Shown here in pieces: positions 62,498 to 64,000 of a stretch of 64,000 nt of DNA. The translations under genes were made by a program, and so were the position numbers. Within the stretch, counting starts at the first letter, position 1; every line of letters starts with the position of its first letter. The DNA is from Parabacteroides sp. TM07-1AC (GTDB lineage: Bacteria; Bacteroidota; Bacteroidia; Bacteroidales; Tannerellaceae): assembly GCF_003480915.1 (NCBI RefSeq), contig NZ_QUKD01000015.1:77431-141430 (forward strand), given 5' to 3'. Below the pieces are notes generated by a model. It was not told the DNA's origin. It was given only the letters and a program-made list of their open reading frames with translations, and did not search any database.

Positions 62498-62535
62498 AAA
62501 AAATCCCCGGCAGAATATTCTGTCGGGGATTTTTG
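62498..62535. terminator. Bidirectional terminator before the DUF1080 gene
   Basis: AAAAAATCCCCGGCA pairs with TGTCGGGGATTTTT (one G-U), with the inner palindrome GAATATTC. A-tract and T-tract flanks suit both convergent genes. Confidence 0.9.
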
Positions 62536-62551
62536 TGTTTATTAGTATGGA

Positions 62552-63841
62552 TTATAACGTTTTCAGTTTCAGGTTGCGCCATAGCACTTTGATGCCACCG
62601 CCATCATGGATTTGTAAAGCGATGCGACCTTGTCCGGCACCGATTTTCTCATCGTTGATGTTTACCATTTCTTCGCCGTTCAACCAGGTTTGTACGTTAT
62701 CGCCCTGCACTTTGATACGCATGGTATTCCAGTCACCTTCTTTCAGGATAGTTTCTTTTTCATCCGGAATTTGGACTAACCATCCGCGTCCGTATGATTC
62801 ATAGATACCACCGGTATCGTGTCCTTTAGGAGCGACTTCAACTTGCCATCCGTTGACTTTTACATCTTCTTCAATGAAAGAACGGATAAATACACCGGAG
62901 TTACCGTCTGCTTCCTGTTTGAATTCAACAGTCAGGTCAAAATCATCATAATAATCGCGTGTTGCCAGGTAGCCATATTTCTTATCCGGACCGCTTTCGC
63001 AGATCAGCAAACCGTCTTTTACATACCATAATTCAGTTCCGTATGCTTCCCAACCTTTCAGGTCGACTCCATTGAAAAGGTTTACTTCTTTGCTTTTGCG
63101 CGGAAGTTCTTTGATCTTTATATTACGGAAAGAGGCAGGATAACCATGGTCCTGCAAACAAAGAACACCTTTTTTAGCTAAACCATATTCAGGAGCGTTT
63201 GCCCATTTTCCGCTGTTTTTCTTTTCATACCAATCGTCGGTCCATGCTTCGAATTCCAAAATCTTCTGACCATTCAGCCAATGTTCTACATGACCATTAT
63301 CAAATACAATTTTAGAATTGTTCCATTCGCCCTGCGGATTAACTTTCATTTTAGATTTGTCTGGCAAATGCATAGCGTAGTCTACGCCCAGTTTTTGCCA
63401 TTCTTCCAGTGGTTCCGGGAAATTAGGTTCGTCGATCAACTGATATTCCGGACCGGTGACATAAGGCACAGCGAACTGAGGACGTTCTACAACGTGGTAA
63501 AGCATACCGCTGTTACCTCCCTTTGATAGTTTCCAGTCCCATGACAATTCAAAGTTTTCATACTGTTTATCGGTTACAATATAACCGCTGGCATCGCTGC
63601 CGTCACCTTTTGCCTGGATACATCCGTCAACGACATGCCATGGCTGTGTGAGGGTTGTTCCATTGTAATCTTTCCACCCATCGAGTGTTTTTCCGTCGAA
63701 AAGGAGTTGCCATCCACCGGCCACTTCTTCGGGAGTAAGTGTGTTTTGTTCTGCACCTGCGCAAGAGGTAAACAGAGCTAATGATACTGCACAAGAGGCT
63801 AACAAACTTGTTGCAGCTACTCTTTTCACTACTGATTCCAT
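62552..63841 (-). CDS. Two-domain DUF1080 (3-keto-disaccharide hydrolase/lyase) lipoprotein
   Basis: A 429-residue exported lipoprotein (lipobox LALFTSCAG). Two tandem concanavalin-like DUF1080 domains: the first from GGWQLLFDGKTLDGWKDYNG to GYPASFRNIKIKELP (~40-235), the second from EVNLFNGVDLKGWEAYGTEL to IKVLWRNLKLKTL (~240-429). Both repeat the LFDG..L.GW and F.L..EFK..GNSG.(L/F)(Y/I)R blocks. DUF1080 proteins have been shown to cleave 3-keto-glycosides. Here they accompany Gfo/Idh/MocA and TIM-barrel genes. Encoded convergent to the small helical protein gene, with its own -7 element at 63877-63884. Confidence 0.92.
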   Translation of the reverse strand: MESVVKRVAATSLLASCAVSLALFTSCAGAEQNTLTPEEVAGGWQLLFDGKTLDGWKDYNGTTLTQPWHVVDGCIQAKGDGSDASGYIVTDKQYENFELSWDWKLSKGGNSGMLYHVVERPQFAVPYVTGPEYQLIDEPNFPEPLEEWQKLGVDYAMHLPDKSKMKVNPQGEWNNSKIVFDNGHVEHWLNGQKILEFEAWTDDWYEKKNSGKWANAPEYGLAKKGVLCLQDHGYPASFRNIKIKELPRKSKEVNLFNGVDLKGWEAYGTELWYVKDGLLICESGPDKKYGYLATRDYYDDFDLTVEFKQEADGNSGVFIRSFIEEDVKVNGWQVEVAPKGHDTGGIYESYGRGWLVQIPDEKETILKEGDWNTMRIKVQGDNVQTWLNGEEMVNINDEKIGAGQGRIALQIHDGGGIKVLWRNLKLKTL

Positions 63842-63876
63842 TTTAGAATTAAGTTTTAATTGATAATGATATGGGA

Positions 63877-63884
63877 CAAAGATA
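63877..63884 (-). promoter_or_regulatory. -7 element for the DUF1080 gene
   Basis: Minus-strand TATCTTTG fits TAnnTTTG, 36 nt before the start codon. Confidence 0.5.
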
Positions 63885-63950
63885 GGAAAACATCTTATGC
63901 AAAATCTTTAAAAAATGTATTGAAATCCGATTCACATCTCAAACAGTTTA

Positions 63951-63994
63951 CCTTTCGATAGCTGTGGTAAGATATTTCGATAGCTGTCGAAAGG
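63951..63994. repeat. TTTCGATAGCTGT direct repeat within a palindrome
   Basis: TTTCGATAGCTGT occurs at 63953-63965 and 63975-63987, 22 bp apart. The outer arms CCTTTCGA and TCGAAAGG are complementary. The core TTCGATAGC matches the inverted repeat at 15182-15275. The element may continue past the window edge. Confidence 0.7.
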
Positions 63995-64000
63995 CTTTCC

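Overview
The window looks like a chromosome segment of a gut Bacteroidales, most probably Parabacteroides. Evidence: promoters of the Bacteroidetes type (TAnnTTTG at -7, TTG about 20 nt upstream), SusC/SusD pairs, an ECF sigma/FecR pair, GH20/GH3/sulfatase genes, pyruvate formate-lyase, and a decayed DUF6383-type tail. The genus is an inference; no rRNA or tRNA gene is present to test it.

Region 1 (1-3.5 kb, minus strand) is the remains of a polysaccharide utilisation locus: a GH3 glycosidase cut by the window edge, a serine-type sulfatase, and about the last 64 codons of a susD gene.

Region 2 (3.5-14.8 kb, minus strand) is a large operon-like array. From a promoter at 14.77 kb it reads: outer-membrane porin, imelysin-like lipoprotein, di-heme oxidoreductase lipoprotein, second porin, c-type cytochrome lipoprotein, then two tandem copies of a three-gene module (RidA/chorismatase-like enzyme, RIC-type hemerythrin, LuxR regulator with a degenerate receiver). 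This is the strongest candidate for an undescribed redox or iron-linked system.

Region 3 (14.8-16.6 kb) holds two paralogous short transcription units on the plus strand. Each has a promoter, a shared 16-mer, a hairpin with compensatory stem changes and an invariant loop, and a terminator with a GNRA loop. They flank an HU-like DNA-binding protein gene. Each hairpin also spans a tiny ORF encoding a peptide with a FYWLF core. A decayed gene tail follows.

Region 4 (16.8-42.3 kb) is mostly core chromosome: pflB/pflA, a CDF metal exporter, ahpC/ahpF, a DPP-IV-like peptidase, a GH20, a metallo-beta-lactamase-fold hydrolase, a short Mur-ligase homologue, rfbD, prfC, a YjjG-like nucleotidase, rsmI, a RecD-like helicase, a pilin-like protein, DUF3822, rsmD, cardiolipin synthase and rhomboid protease. 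Its intergenic spaces carry several palindromic repeat elements and a cluster of DnaA-box-like 9-mers.

Region 5 (42.4-64 kb) is a glycan locus. A Gfo/Idh/MocA oxidoreductase and an outer-membrane beta-barrel precede an ECF sigma factor/FecR pair. Then come SusC, SusD, a large lipoprotein with an alpha/alpha-barrel-like C-terminal part, an MFS sugar transporter, a second Gfo/Idh/MocA oxidoreductase, a TIM-barrel isomerase, a GH20, a small Spy-like protein and a two-domain DUF1080 protein. The oxidoreductase + TIM-barrel + DUF1080 set fits the 3-keto-glycoside route of glycan cleavage alongside classical GH20 hydrolysis.
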